Positions 1 through 9,948 of a stretch of 51,837 nucleotides of DNA are shown here, one piece after another; position 1 is the stretch's first letter, and every line of letters begins with the position of its first letter. The notes beneath the pieces are model-generated. The model saw nothing but the letters and a program-made list of their open reading frames with translations. It did not search any database and was not told where the DNA came from. This stretch comes from Zarea fungicola. Lineage: Eukaryota; Ascomycota; Sordariomycetes; Hypocreales; Cordycipitaceae. Position numbers and translations under genes: made by a program. Where the stretch lies: NCBI GenBank assembly GCA_900169235.1, contig FWCC01000443.1, positions 1-51,837 of the forward strand. The letters are read 5' to 3'.

Positions 1-285
1 TGGAAGAACCAGATGTGGAAGAAGCACCAGAGGTGGACGAACCAGAAGTGGACGAGCCAGAGGTAGAAGTGGAAGACACACTAGAACCCGAGGTAGACGA
101 GCCAGAAGTGGAAGAAGCACCAGAGGTGGACGAACCAGAAGTGGAAGAAGCACCAGAAGTGGACGAACCAGAAGTGGAAGAACCACCAGAAGTAGACGAG
201 CCAGATGTTGAAGAACCAGCGGTAGAACTATCCGTTCTAGAGCTAGTACTAGCTCTTGTTGTGCTTGAACCGCTGGTTTGAGTGC
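1..285 (-). repeat. Degenerate tandem repeat coding for Ser/Thr/Gly
   Basis: The DNA repeats short units. On the minus strand these read GGT/GCT-TC(G/T)-TC(C/T)-AC(T/C)-TCT, in blocks of 12-27 bp, with partial decay toward position 285. The array continues past the left edge. It encodes the mucin-like tail of the gene on the minus strand. Read on the plus strand it gives an acidic [11 protein letters not shown] pattern, which is only a shadow frame. Confidence 0.8.
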
Positions 286-711
286 CAGAGGTACGAGACT
301 GGGAAGAAGACTGGCTGGTGCTTGTTGGGCCTCTGGAGCTACTACCACTCGTAGGCTTGTTGGTCGGGCAGACAGTACTATTCGCTTAAATTAGACTGCT
401 TTCTTTCTATCTATTACTGCCAAGCCCTCATGTACTCACATTACGTTGTTCTGCGTCTTGGTCTTGTCAAGGGTTATGACAGTGTCGATGCGTCCTGGAG
501 CTCCAGTGACGATGGCAACATAGCCCTCACCCAGTGTAATTGGGCCGTTACTGGTAAAGTAACCAGTCACTCGAATTGGTTGCTGGATTACTGTCTTTGT
601 CGGTGAAAGCTCAATAGTCATGGTGCCATAAGGACAATAGTCGACGCACGCCGCATCCTGTCGCTTTTGGAGCGCCGCCAGCAAGCTCAGGCCGAATGCC
701 TTGGCCACCAT
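1..711 (-). CDS. Secreted Ser/Thr/Gly-repeat (mucin-like) protein, 3' end cut by window edge
   Basis: I do not recognise a named family. The model has exon 1 at 711..440, an intron at 439..378 (GTGAGT donor, TAG acceptor, 62 nt), and exon 2 from 377 running off the left edge. Exon 1 starts [18 protein letters not shown], a short hydrophobic leader followed by a KR site. It then encodes a Cys-containing stretch (CVDYCPYG) and a beta-rich segment of about 60 residues. Splicing gives [12 protein letters not shown] at the junction and then an uninterrupted Ser/Thr/Gly-rich region built from near-perfect repeats of the type SGSSTSG. Such regions are normally heavily O-mannosylated in fungal wall or secreted proteins. 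The leader is short, so the true start could lie upstream. The splice junction fits phase and consensus well; the function (wall glycoprotein or adhesin-like) is inference. Confidence 0.6.
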
Positions 712-1523
712 TGTGTCACGTAGCCTTCAAAGGGTTTAAAAGATGGTAAAATTATAGATAGACCTCCAGAATTTTGTTAACGGAGAGAAAGATTAGAGCT
801 CCATATTCTAGTGCTAAGCAGACGGCTGTTGGGGGTGTTTATAAGTGTGCCTCAGGAGCAGTTGCAGATCCTGGGCGAAGCCATGCACAAAGCTGCGCCG
901 CAACTTTGCAGAACTGAATTGAGTTTACACCAACTATGCTAAATTGACGCTTCTTTTCAGCTCTCTCGGTATTATCCATTTCCGTCTGGTATTAATAGCT
1001 TAATCCGGCGACGGTTGCAGAGTATGGGCTGGGCGAGAGGGCCAGAGGGAAGTAGCATTCCCATAAAGGTATACCAACAATACGAGTTTTTAAGTTTCAA
1101 GTCCGTCAATAATGGAGATTCAATCACATGGTCACCTGTTAAGCCAGCCTTTATGCGATATTTTCCATCAAACTTGCCGGTTTTGAGTTTCAGAACCCCA
1201 ACTGCCAATCCACTCACACCAATCTCAACGCGTCTGGTTCTGGACTCTGCCTGCAACCAAAACTGCCCTTGAGCAATGTAAGCCTCCAAAGAGCAGCTGA
1301 AGAGAACAAAGTTACATTACGCACTAGGTTTAGCAGCCTTTGAGGCGAGCTTTTGTCATTTAATCAACTAGTTATGAAGTCAGACAGAATGACTGAGGCT
1401 AAGCACACCATGACACCACTGTATAAGAGTCTTTCTCTAGCCCATCCTCTACCCACACCCATGTGTGCACTTTCTTTGGAATTCATTTGTGTATAGAACA
1501 TCTAATTTACATTGCCGCTCACC
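712..1523. other. Intergenic, upstream regions of two flanking genes
   Basis: This gap serves as the 5' region of both divergent neighbours: the mucin-like gene at its left edge and the Gly/Asn-rich gene at its right. Just before the right-hand gene there is a CT-rich stretch (about 1430-1480) typical of fungal transcription start regions. Apart from the doubtful exon at 972-1300 I see no gene. Confidence 0.5.
972..1300 (-). other. Possible orphan exon or gene remnant
   Basis: An open frame on the minus strand (stop at 972) is preceded by a good acceptor (TTCTCTTCAG ending near 1298). After it the frame reads CSLEAYIAQGQFWLQAESRT, then a Gly/Lys-rich segment (VGVLKLKTGKFDGKYRIKAG). This looks more protein-like than the other frames here. 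I could not find an upstream exon: the nearest GT gives a 28-nt intron, which is too short. The far end of the frame (Arg-rich, CNRRRIKLLI) looks non-coding. It could be the 3' part of a decayed secreted-protein gene or a chance ORF. Confidence 0.22.
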
Positions 1524-2010
1524 ATGCGTATCCCAACAACAACAGTAGCCTTGTCGCTGCTCCTCAGCGCTGGCCACATCTCTCTCGTTGACGGATGCCC
1601 AACAACGGAAACTATTACTTTACCTGCCAAAACAACAACTACAACCCTTCCCACGAGTACTTTTACAGGTGCACCTAGCCCTACTGGAGGTAATGGCGGC
1701 AACAATGGCGGCAACAATGGCGGCAACAATGGCGGCAACAACGGAGGCAACAATGGAGGAGGTAAAGGAGGAGGTAATACTGGAATCATTCCAGGAGGCA
1801 ACGGAGGAGGGAATGGAGGAGGCAATGGAGGAGGAGGCTATCCTGGAGGGAATGGTGGCGGTAATGGAGGAGGCGGCAATGGAGGAGGCAATGGAGGAGG
1901 CAATGGAGGAGGCAATGGAGGAGGCAATGGAGGAGGCAATGGAGCAGGAGGCTATCCTGGAGGGAATGGTGGCGGTAATGCCGCTGGAAATGGAGGAGCT
2001 GGTAATTCGG

Positions 2011-2041
<31 letters not shown>

Positions 2042-2051
2042 TTCTAGCTCT

Positions 2052-2084
<33 letters not shown>

Positions 2085-2255
2085 CCAGGCGCTGGGCCAG
2101 GTTCTGGAGCTGGGTCCGGATCTACTTCTGCATCTCCCTCTGCTCCTGGTGGAGGTGTCGTCACAGGTATTGCCTCCGCCCTTCACCAGCCGGTGGCTGC
2201 AATGTACTGTGTGCCAGTTATGGCTGCTGTGGCCACTGTCTTCTTCCTAATTTAA
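1524..2255 (+). CDS. Gly/Asn/Ser-repeat cell-wall protein, probably GPI-anchored
   Basis: Single exon, 243 aa. The start ATG at 1524 sits in a CACCATG context; a TTG-initiated extension upstream is unlikely. The N-terminus ([20 protein letters not shown]) is a classic signal peptide followed by [10 protein letters not shown] and a Thr-rich stretch. About residues 55-155 are repeats of GGN/GGNN and GGNGGG with two copies of a [11 protein letters not shown] module. About residues 160-205 are GS dipeptide repeats. The C-terminus ends in a hydrophobic tail ([17 protein letters not shown]), as expected for GPI attachment, preceded by small residues. Low-complexity Gly-rich proteins of this kind are structural wall or surface proteins. 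No catalytic domain is visible, and the role on the cell surface is inference. Three frames stay open across the repeat because the repeat unit is a multiple of three. Confidence 0.8.
1688..2098 (+). repeat. Trinucleotide-based coding repeats (GGN and GS)
   Basis: Positions 1688-1760 repeat AATGGCGGCAAC units; about 1795-1980 repeat GGAGGCAATGGA-type units; 2009-2095 repeat GGCTCT/GGCTCA hexamers. The array lies inside the wall-protein gene and probably changes length easily by slippage. Confidence 0.85.
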
Positions 2256-5200
2256 TTACCCTTTCGCCCTCGTTAGACCTACAGAGTACCTTTATGAAGC
2301 TTTGTCAATACAGAACTTTTTTGCACAAAATATTTAGCGAATAGTAACGTTAATGTTCGGAAACTTGAGCTGCGCGTCAACATGGGTAATAGTGTGTACG
2401 CTCTTGGTCTGTAGTAGTATCAAGTTCGTCTAATAAGTGGTCACAGATGTGTCTTAGTGAGAAACCTTAATAAAGGTTCGACGTGAGCTGAGGCGGATAC
2501 AGTCTAAAAAAAAACATGTCCATGTTTGATTCCACGCTATGCAAGCTGAAGCGGATACTTGCTAATTTCCACCAGATAGATGTGAGCTGAAGCGGATACT
2601 GTCCGAAAAAAGAAAACCATCTGCTCATGCCCGATTTTGCCGTTCTTGGTCCACAGCGTCTGCGGAGACCGTGGAGTAGGTCCCCGATCTACTTGAGTTC
2701 GCCGAATTACCGAAGGAAAGCGACAGCATGAGGCCTCCACACATACGTAACATCGAAATGCACACGAGGAGGCAGACCCATGGGTGTGAAATAGTATTTT
2801 TGCTGCCCAAGGGGCACGGCATGTCTTAGCCTAAGCCTTGGTTCCTCTTTCAAAACCAGAAAGCGCACTTTAGCTATTAACTATACCTCTCGTGACCTTG
2901 CTCCAAGCCACTGTCTGGATGCGGCTTGGGCTCATCTAACTCAATCTCATTCTGTAGTTCATGCAGCTGATCTCTTTCGAACCCCGACTTTACTCAATGA
3001 CGGAGCAGTCTATCCATATTTCCGAATGCGGTAATGAGGAATTGTGGCGTCGATTCCAGATCACCACCTAATTTACGAACCACTATGTTTCACTGTGACA
3101 TACTCTGTACACTAGCCCCAATCTACATAGCTGAGTTCTTCGGCAAGGTTACAAACAAACTTGCTAGGTATTTGGCATGCTGAGCATAGGCTACCTCACC
3201 CGTTTCTTGCCCTGGAGCCTGACACCATGTACACTGGTGCCCACTGCCAGCTCAATAGGTCAGACACCTGACCGAGTGCCACTGCAGGGAGAAGACTGCG
3301 ATTTCCATTGTGCGCAATCTGAATTAAAAGAAGACACTGACAGCCGAGCCGTTAGGAATGCAGGGACGAATCAATCCTCACAGAGATCACAGTTCTGGTT
3401 ATTCTAGTTACTGGCAAGTCCATTCAGCCGTTGTGAAACGATACAGAAACGGCCGCCGGCGCAGACAGCCGTTAAACCTTGCGAAGTCTCGGCTACATTA
3501 ATTCCCTGATCGTCATTTTGGCGGTGCTGAATCCGGCCGAAAGACTTGTTGGTTTTATTAGCGTGAATCGCTGGTTACTTAGACTCTGCACTATTATAGT
3601 AACCTGACACCTTGATCGCACTTTTGACAGGGATGGCGGGTTAGTCTAGTTAGTTAGTAAGTTGGCAACAGCTAAACCGTTTTTCAGAAAAGTCTATTTT
3701 TGGCTCAACTGGTTTGTAAACCGGCAGCAGTTGGAATGGCTGCACAAAACAGCACCATAATAGCACTGAGCCAAGTAGGCGAGGCAGTCTGCAGGGCAAG
3801 CGATACAAACCGAGCCAGTTGCTTCGCAGTTCCGCGAATGGAAAAGCGTGAAAGTATATTGTAGCTAGCCGAAATTCGAAATGCTAAACAGCTTTCGCAA
3901 TCAAATTTGACATCCATCGGCGATTTTTCCAGTTGTCGTTTTCGGACCGCGCCGTTCAGCATTCCGTTGCAAAAGCCGCAAAGTCCAACCAATCCAGTAG
4001 GCGTCGACGTACGTCGCGAATTCATATGAGTGTATTCTTATCATTCTCAATGTTCTTGTAGTTCGTCAAATTACGCACCAATGTCCGGAAGATGTATATG
4101 TTTCCCAGCTCTGTCGCTGGGTTTGAAAAACCACATGGCATGACCGGATCTTTTAGTGTTGACTGCTGTGTTGACAGGTTGGCACTTGGCGGGAACAGGT
4201 GACAGTGTCCAATTATCCACTGATCGACGTCGCGCCTATGCGCATGATGGCTGAAATGTTTTACTTTTAGTTGGGACAACTATATGGGGAGTTTGGCTGT
4301 GCTGGGTAACTGGCTGCACTAGTAGGCTGGAGTTACGAAGTTCATGTGCGGGCATGAAACGAAACTACAGACTTCCAAAATGGGGGCAGCGATGTGACAG
4401 CTACAGCCACAAACCCTAAATTTATGGTATGAACTATTCTGCTAGTCCTGTTGCATATATTTCTGATATATTTTTGCCGATTGTTACATAAATGTTCAGG
4501 TGGTGACTCCTACATGGGCTGAAACGAAACCTTATTCAGCTATGCCAGAACCAACAAAAATGGTATTGAGACCATGGAGACAGCTTTGAATTGCATGTCA
4601 TATAACCGCGGTGCTACTTGGCCCCGGGTCCTGCACGGTACGTCCCACCCGACCAATGAGTGTACCCAGTATAGCGGTTATGGATTCGTGCGATTGGTAA
4701 AAAATGTTTTTTTTTTTCAATGGAAAAAGAAAGCCACGAGTGTGAAAGCGACCTGATGTTTGTTGCTAATGCTTCAACGATTTTAACTGAAGAGGCTTTT
4801 ATTGATACAGTGCAACCCAAAAAAGCTACCGAACGATGTGACAACCAGAAAATAGAAGAAACATTCACACCAGCGTGACTCTGTATAGAAACAATCATGT
4901 TTCTTCAATTGGGAATAAGACAAAGGCTTGCGGATCTATCAATGACCGAGCAAATCCTGCTGCGTGCTGAGGATATAGCACATCATCTGGCGCCAGGAGG
5001 GGACCAACACCGCAAGCAAAGATGCCAAAGCTCGAGCTCAGGGCATTTTCTTGCAAATCGCCTTTGTGAAAAAGAACACTAAACTGGGCTTCACGAGAAG
5101 TTATCGAGAGTCAATTTATTTAATAAGCAAAGAAAAGTATTTGGAATGAAAAGCTGTCCGACGAGTTCGTCGTGTATTCAGGTCACAAGCCACCACGACC

Positions 5201-5527
5201 TCCACAGGTAAGCAGCTAGCTGCGAGCCTCAATTTTGCCAACAGTGTCATCTCAGCTGAACGCTTTTGTGTTTGTTGTAAATGAATCAGTTAAATCTCCA
5301 AGAATACTTCAATTGAATAAATAATAAATTTTATTTATTGTGAGGGATTCTGTTCGGTCCTTATCTCTTGGTAGGGATGGATAAGTTGTATCCACGTATC
5401 GCATCGTGATAGTGACAGTTGGCCCCTGACTATCCTGCCACCGGGCGGTCCACGCCCTCTTAGGCAAACCCTCTCTGCACATCCACCATCAACCTCATCG
5501 CGACCAGAAGCCACTCAATTGGGAAAC
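2256..5527. other. Long gene-free gap
   Basis: There is no convincing gene in 3.3 kb. Open frames here are short, mostly lack good starts, and have no signal peptide, domain or splice support. The gap holds a three-copy direct repeat (2483-2611). AT-rich stretches lie around 5100-5345, including AATAAATAATAAATTTTATTTATT just before the Ssp120-like gene promoter. Confidence 0.5.
2483..2611 (+). repeat. Three-copy direct repeat with core AGCTGARGCGGATAC
   Basis: The core occurs at 2486-2500, 2543-2557 and 2585-2599. Copies 1 and 3 match over a longer stretch: each has GTGAGCTGA before the core and a GTC plus an A-run after it, and they lie 99 bp apart. The middle copy is shorter. This arrangement could be the terminal part of a small transposable element or a decayed minisatellite. 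No transposase is seen next to it. Confidence 0.6.
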
Positions 5528-6278
5528 ATGCGTATATCGTCACTATGCGTCGCAGCTTTCGCAACTGCTGCAGCGGCGCACGGGTCTCACGGTGGCGGTG
5601 CCCATAGTGGTGGCAGCTATGGCGAGGAAAGCCAAAAGGATTACCCAAACTGGATGGCGAGACACATGGCCGGTATGTTGTTTGACGTGCGCGCGCATCA
5701 GCGCCGATGAACACGGCAGACTGGCTTCTTTAGTATCTTTTCCAAATTAGTGACATGGATGCTGACTTTTATTTTATTGCGCCTGCGCAGAGGAACACGG
5801 CATGACCGACTTCGACGCCCTCTCCTTCTTCACACTCCACGATTTCGACAGTGACGGCGTCTGGGAAAAGGAGGAGATGCAGCGCATGTACGGACTCATG
5901 GACGTCACGAACAAGGATGTTAGCTTTGAGCGCCGAGAAGAGATTTACCACGAGCTCCTGCACTTGCTCGATCCTAACAACGACGGCTACGTATCACGCG
6001 ACGAGTTTGCCAAGTTCATACTCGACGGCAAGACGCTGCCGGATATGAACACTGGGCCCGGCCATCATGGCGACGACGAATATGAATACGAAGTGCACCA
6101 CTGGAACAAATATCACAACGAGGATACCAAGCTCGAGGATTTGACGCATCCAGAGGACATTGAGCATTTCAAGAAGCACGAGGAGTTGGAGGACGCTCAG
6201 GAGAAGCAGGACGCCATGGACAAGCTGTCCATCATCGAAGCCAATATTCCGGCCAAGTTCCTGCGTGTGCAACAATGA
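5528..6278 (+). CDS. Ssp120-like secretory-pathway EF-hand protein
   Basis: Spliced model join(5528..5672, 5791..6278), 210 aa. The intron has GTATGT and CGCAG sites. The ATG at 5528 begins MRISSLCVAAFATAAAAHG, a signal peptide, followed by a Gly/His-rich linker and a DYPNWMARHMAEEHG segment. Two EF-hands follow: DFDSDGVWEKEE, with a complete D-x-D-x-D-G loop, and DPNNDGYVSRDE. The C-terminal third is acidic and helical (EDLTHPEDIEHFKKHEELED) and ends without an HDEL. This layout matches fungal Ssp120 and nucleobindin-related proteins, which are calcium-binding glycoproteins of the ER/Golgi; yeast Ssp120 associates with the cargo receptor Emp47. It is convergent with the TYW2 gene, 220 bp away. 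Confidence 0.85.
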
Positions 6279-6442
6279 ATGTATCTCAATTCGGTGCAGC
6301 CGCGATATTCCATTGTGCATACGCTGCCGTCTGGAGCGGAGAGGGCCACAACGCTGCAGTTTTGAAATCAAGCATGACATGATTTAATTTGGTAGACGAA
6401 GGATAGGCTTTCGTGTATAACGCTTTTTGAAAAGCTTGTATA

Positions 6443-6448
6443 AATAAA
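6443..6448 (+). terminator. Likely polyadenylation signal AATAAA
   Basis: A canonical AATAAA lies about 165 bp after the stop of the EF-hand gene, within an AT-rich stretch before the convergent TYW2 gene. Confidence 0.4.
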
Positions 6449-6498
6449 CCAATGCTCCAAGGTGGAGAGAAAAGAGGGATAGACTATTATATTCAACG

Positions 6499-7665
6499 TC
6501 AGGAAATACATACATCAAACACGCAGTGCCATACGCCCGGTGCAAAAGTCTTTACTTGTTCCACATGGTTGAGCACCACATTTCGTGTGCTACCCTGAGC
6601 TTCATTCCAGCCTCTGAACCGTTTCTCAATCTCTCTCCTGCGATCATCGATATCATGCATGCCGACGTTTTCGTGTAAATGCAGCCATGACTGCCCGGCG
6701 TGACTGTGCTTGGTAATACTCCAGGCCAACTCCCATGTCGGTTCACTCGTTGGCAAGAGCCCACCGTTGACATGAGCAACACTGCCAGCAATGCCCAGAC
6801 TCTGTAGACGCAGTAGCTTGTCTCGCGCCAGTTGGTTGTCTTCAAGAAAAACGATAATTTGCTCTCCACTGCCAATCGTTTCCTCTGCTGGCCGGGCAAG
6901 GGCTGCTGCATCAGATACAACCTTGACGGTCCATCTGTTGGCTTCAGCACCGCGTCGCAGGCCCTCTACACTCCAGGGATTGATTTCCCAGCACAAAACA
7001 CGCATCCCCAGCTTTGCATAAGAAAAGACAAAATATCCAATCCCTCCATACAAGTCAACGGCCCATGGCCTGTTAGCGTTGCCGTCGGTTGTAGAGGACC
7101 CTGCCTTTGGCTGCCGAAATTCCAGCAGTCTGGCTTTTTCTTTGACATTTCCACGGCTGAACATGGTCCACCGAGGTGCCCATATCTGATGTATGCCGTT
7201 TTGCTTTGTCGATACCCAAAGAGCCTCCTCAAACTCTTCCGTGGTTGGCATCTCCGCCTCCGTCGTGGATGGCCCAAAGTCGCCGTGGAGTATTCGCAGT
7301 CCCACCGGGCTGCGAAATGTATTCTCAGCACCGGACTTGTTATCCTTCTCGAGTGGTATGCCTTCATTGACGGCCAAGGCTGTCAACGGACCTTTGGCTA
7401 CCGTGGATAGCTCTCGCAAAAGAAGAGCCCAAAGTCGTGCGCGGGACTCTGAAGTACAAGAATCTAGGGCCGCTGTCCAGTCAACGTTAACAAAGCTACC
7501 TGATGACAAGAGCGCCATTGGTTCATATATCGTAAATCGTTTTGGTGCGGAGCCAAACAATCTTTCCCTCCAGGCTTCAGCATCTGCACCTGGTGGAACC
7601 TGCAGCGTCGGTAGCCATGCCCTCAATGCCGCCTGGATAGGATTGTACGCCGTCTGTTTTGGCAT
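6499..7665 (-). CDS. TRM12: tRNA wybutosine-synthesising protein 2 (TYW2/Trm12)
   Basis: Single exon, 388 aa. TYW2 transfers the 3-amino-3-carboxypropyl group from S-adenosylmethionine to the 4-demethylwyosine intermediate at position 37 of tRNA-Phe, a middle step of wybutosine synthesis. Supporting signs are the Trm5/TYW2-type Rossmann core: WAVDLYGGIGYF (SAM-binding motif I, about residues 200-211), a motif II-like acidic strand, CWEINPWSVEGLRRGAEANRW, and the upstream WAPRWTMFSRGNVKEKARLL segment that precedes the methyltransferase fold in this family. The protein is shorter than yeast Trm12 (about 460 aa), mainly in the N-terminal region. The start at MPKQTAYNPIQAAL is the first in-frame ATG. 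The neighbour on the right, SIT4, is in the same direction, 346 bp away. Confidence 0.85.
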   Translation of the reverse strand: MPKQTAYNPIQAALRAWLPTLQVPPGADAEAWRERLFGSAPKRFTIYEPMALLSSGSFVNVDWTAALDSCTSESRARLWALLLRELSTVAKGPLTALAVNEGIPLEKDNKSGAENTFRSPVGLRILHGDFGPSTTEAEMPTTEEFEEALWVSTKQNGIHQIWAPRWTMFSRGNVKEKARLLEFRQPKAGSSTTDGNANRPWAVDLYGGIGYFVFSYAKLGMRVLCWEINPWSVEGLRRGAEANRWTVKVVSDAAALARPAEETIGSGEQIIVFLEDNQLARDKLLRLQSLGIAGSVAHVNGGLLPTSEPTWELAWSITKHSHAGQSWLHLHENVGMHDIDDRRREIEKRFRGWNEAQGSTRNVVLNHVEQVKTFAPGVWHCVFDVCIS

Positions 7666-8011
7666 TTTGAAATCGGTGGAGACAAGGGAATAGTTTTTTT
7701 TGAAACTGTTACATTTTTGATGCTTTCTCGTACTCGGAAATGCTTACGCCCAGCAGACGACTTCAATTCCCTGGTGAGAAAATTTCTGGACATCTCATGT
7801 GTGGGCGGGGATAAACTTAGATCCCCTTCGATCGACCCTAGGTCCGCAATTAGACCATCACAGTCGCGAGCAACTGACAGCAAAGCTACGACCAATGCCG
7901 AGTTTAATGAATGCAGATGTATCATTTCAATACCATGGATATCTCAGCCATATACTAATTTACATGTGAACCCCATCACGCGTCAGATTTCTATTTCAGT
8001 TCAATTTCTCA
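7666..8011. other. Short intergenic region, TYW2 promoter and SIT4 3' region
   Basis: The gap lies between the stop of the phosphatase gene and the start of TYW2, both on the minus strand. It contains a T-run just before the TYW2 start (7690-7698). No gene or RNA was recognised. Confidence 0.4.
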
Positions 8012-9425
8012 TCATAGGAAATAGTCGCTTGGACCGCGCCGTCCGGCGGGCACGTGTCTCAGATCATCAGGTACAGCTGAAAATATGCTAAATCTAGGGT
8101 CAAGATCCTTGTCAACAGTCATAATTGAAGCGACGTTTCCGCATCTGTAGCAGTAGTTTGGTGCTGACCAAACCGTTACCACTGATTTCTCTGAAAAGTG
8201 GTACTGCAAGCATATTAGCAAACCAACTGCCCGTTATGATGCAAGTCCATTTTTGCCAACTTACTTTGTATCCTTCATTGACCAGCTGGTGAGCACGGGC
8301 AATCAGCTTCAAGCCGTTGACGTGGTTGAATTCAGTCGCCACCTTGTCACCAAAGAGCCATCCAGCGCCTCTGGGACTAATGGCCCATGTCTCTACATCC
8401 TCCGGATCAGACCAGACTAAGTCGCAAAATGCTCCTTCATGAGGAATCTCCTGTGCGCGAGCGACGACACGAATTTGATCTATCGTTCTGATTTCCGGGC
8501 TGAGGCCACCATGAACACATAGTACCTCACCATCGACGATCGCAGCGAGCACGAGAAAATCAAATACGTGACAGCATGCTTTCCACACTGACGCATTTCC
8601 ATATTTTGTTTGGCATTCTTCGTAGAAGCCATAAACTTGGGTAATTTGACGGGACTCGTGGTTGCCACGAACCAGGACTATGCGATCCGGGTATCTGCAT
8701 TATAGACAGTCAGTTAGCGGGCATGTCCAGAAGCGGGCTACCATTCTTGCAGCACTGACTTTGCCTTTAAGCACATTAATAGCGTAAACGTCTCCAAACT
8801 AAAGTATCCTCTGTCGACAAAGTCGCCGAGAAATATAAATCGGGTCTGCGCGCTTTGTATGGAAGGAACCGTGCTGTTAATGTCCGCAGAGCCAGCTGCG
8901 GCATCTGTCGTCATGTCTGGATCCTCCTCTTCTCCATTGTTCGTCTCATCATTGGGAGATTTCAACTTGTTCAGCAGCTTTGGGTTTGTAATCTCGGGGG
9001 GCTCGATATCTTGTGAGGTGATGACGGAGGTTGCCGTCTTGGGGGCCTGGACGTTGCTTTCGCCAGGCATGCCACCAGCGACACGGAAGAGTTCTAACAA
9101 ATCGTAAAACTGGCCGTGGATGTCGCCACAAACGGTAACTGGTGTGCATACTGGCTGTATGTTTGACTCTGCAGTTAAGGCGAGAGGTCAGCAATCAGGT
9201 TTCCAGAATTGGGACCCGCCTCTGGAATCGCATGTTCCGCGCGTGGGCTTCTCAAGCGGTACTGCAAATCTCACCTTCCATCAATATCTCCTTGACCTTC
9301 TCGCAGAGCTCCTTCATGGCGCGCTCGGGCAGATAGTGGCACTGTTTGGCTTCCTCGAGCCATTCATCAAGTCCGGCATTGGGGCCTAGATTCGCCGGGC
9401 CCGGTCGTGGTACGGTGGAAGTCAT
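8012..9425 (-). CDS. SIT4: Ser/Thr protein phosphatase PP6/Sit4 catalytic subunit
   Basis: Spliced model on the minus strand: 9425..9275, 9168..8760, 8694..8265, 8203..8012; 393 aa. Introns are 106, 65 and 61 nt. The second uses GTCAGT; the alternative GTAGCC donor would create a stop. All metallophosphatase motifs are present: GDIHGQ (65-70), GDFVDRG (165-171), RGNHES (196-201), and a C-terminus [12 protein letters not shown] ... DYFL. Strings such as [35 protein letters not shown] and RCGNVASIM are typical of PP6/Sit4 rather than PP2A or PP4. Sit4 works with SAPS-domain subunits in growth, TOR and cell-cycle signalling. Odd point: about 70 acidic/polar residues (about 87-158) are inserted between GGMPG and TRFIFLGDF, where canonical enzymes have only a few. 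The gene is divergent from UPF3. Confidence 0.9.
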
Positions 9426-9948
9426 AGCTGAAGGACCTGCCCCCCAAAGATGGATTACCAGAGAACGATGGCGATGCTGCGGTCGCAAGGGATGATCTCG
9501 CCTTGCTTATGAGTTGGTGGTCCCCGGTGCCGCGGCGCAAGTGGCGGGGCCTAGATTAGTCTCCCACGGGGAACGAGAGTTGGGCACAAAATGTTCTGGT
9601 GATGAGGGAGCCGATATCAAGGGGTAGATTAATTTTATGATAAATCTCAGAATAAAAATACAGGAAATAAAATTACTTTGTCACTTTTAGTTTTACTCTC
9701 TTCAGCTTGGTTCCTTTGCATCGATCCCACAGAGCTCACCAGCTCCCGGGCGTTGGACACACGTGATCTTGGGCATCCAGAGAACCCTTTAGTTGCATAG
9801 CTACGGTTAGAGTCAGGCTCGACCACAGCACAGCGGCAGGTCACCTATACCGGGTTGTACCTCAAACTTAAGCCTTATGTTCACACATCTCACTGCGCAC
9901 AGGGCCAGGACTATCAGTGTTAAATTTTAATCTTAGCCGATATGTGCC
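9426..9948. promoter_or_regulatory. Shared divergent promoter region of SIT4 and UPF3
   Basis: 523 bp separates the two divergent start codons, so both 5' regions must lie here. An AT-rich block (about 9628-9680) sits near the middle, and GC-rich sequence lies next to the SIT4 start. No specific operator can be assigned by eye. Confidence 0.45.

Noticed and set aside
15..281. Plus-strand acidic repeat frame ([11 protein letters not shown])
   Set aside because: It is the complement of the Ser/Thr/Gly repeat of the spliced minus-strand gene, which has a leader, a good intron and a sensible wall-protein composition.
1588..2250. Second plus frame and minus frames over the Gly/Asn repeat
   Set aside because: They stay open only because the repeat unit is a multiple of three; only the frame from 1524 has a signal peptide and a GPI-like tail.
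8735..8752. GTAGCC donor for the second SIT4 intron
   Set aside because: It would create a TGA at the junction; GTCAGT at 8759 restores the family sequence LKAKYPDRI.
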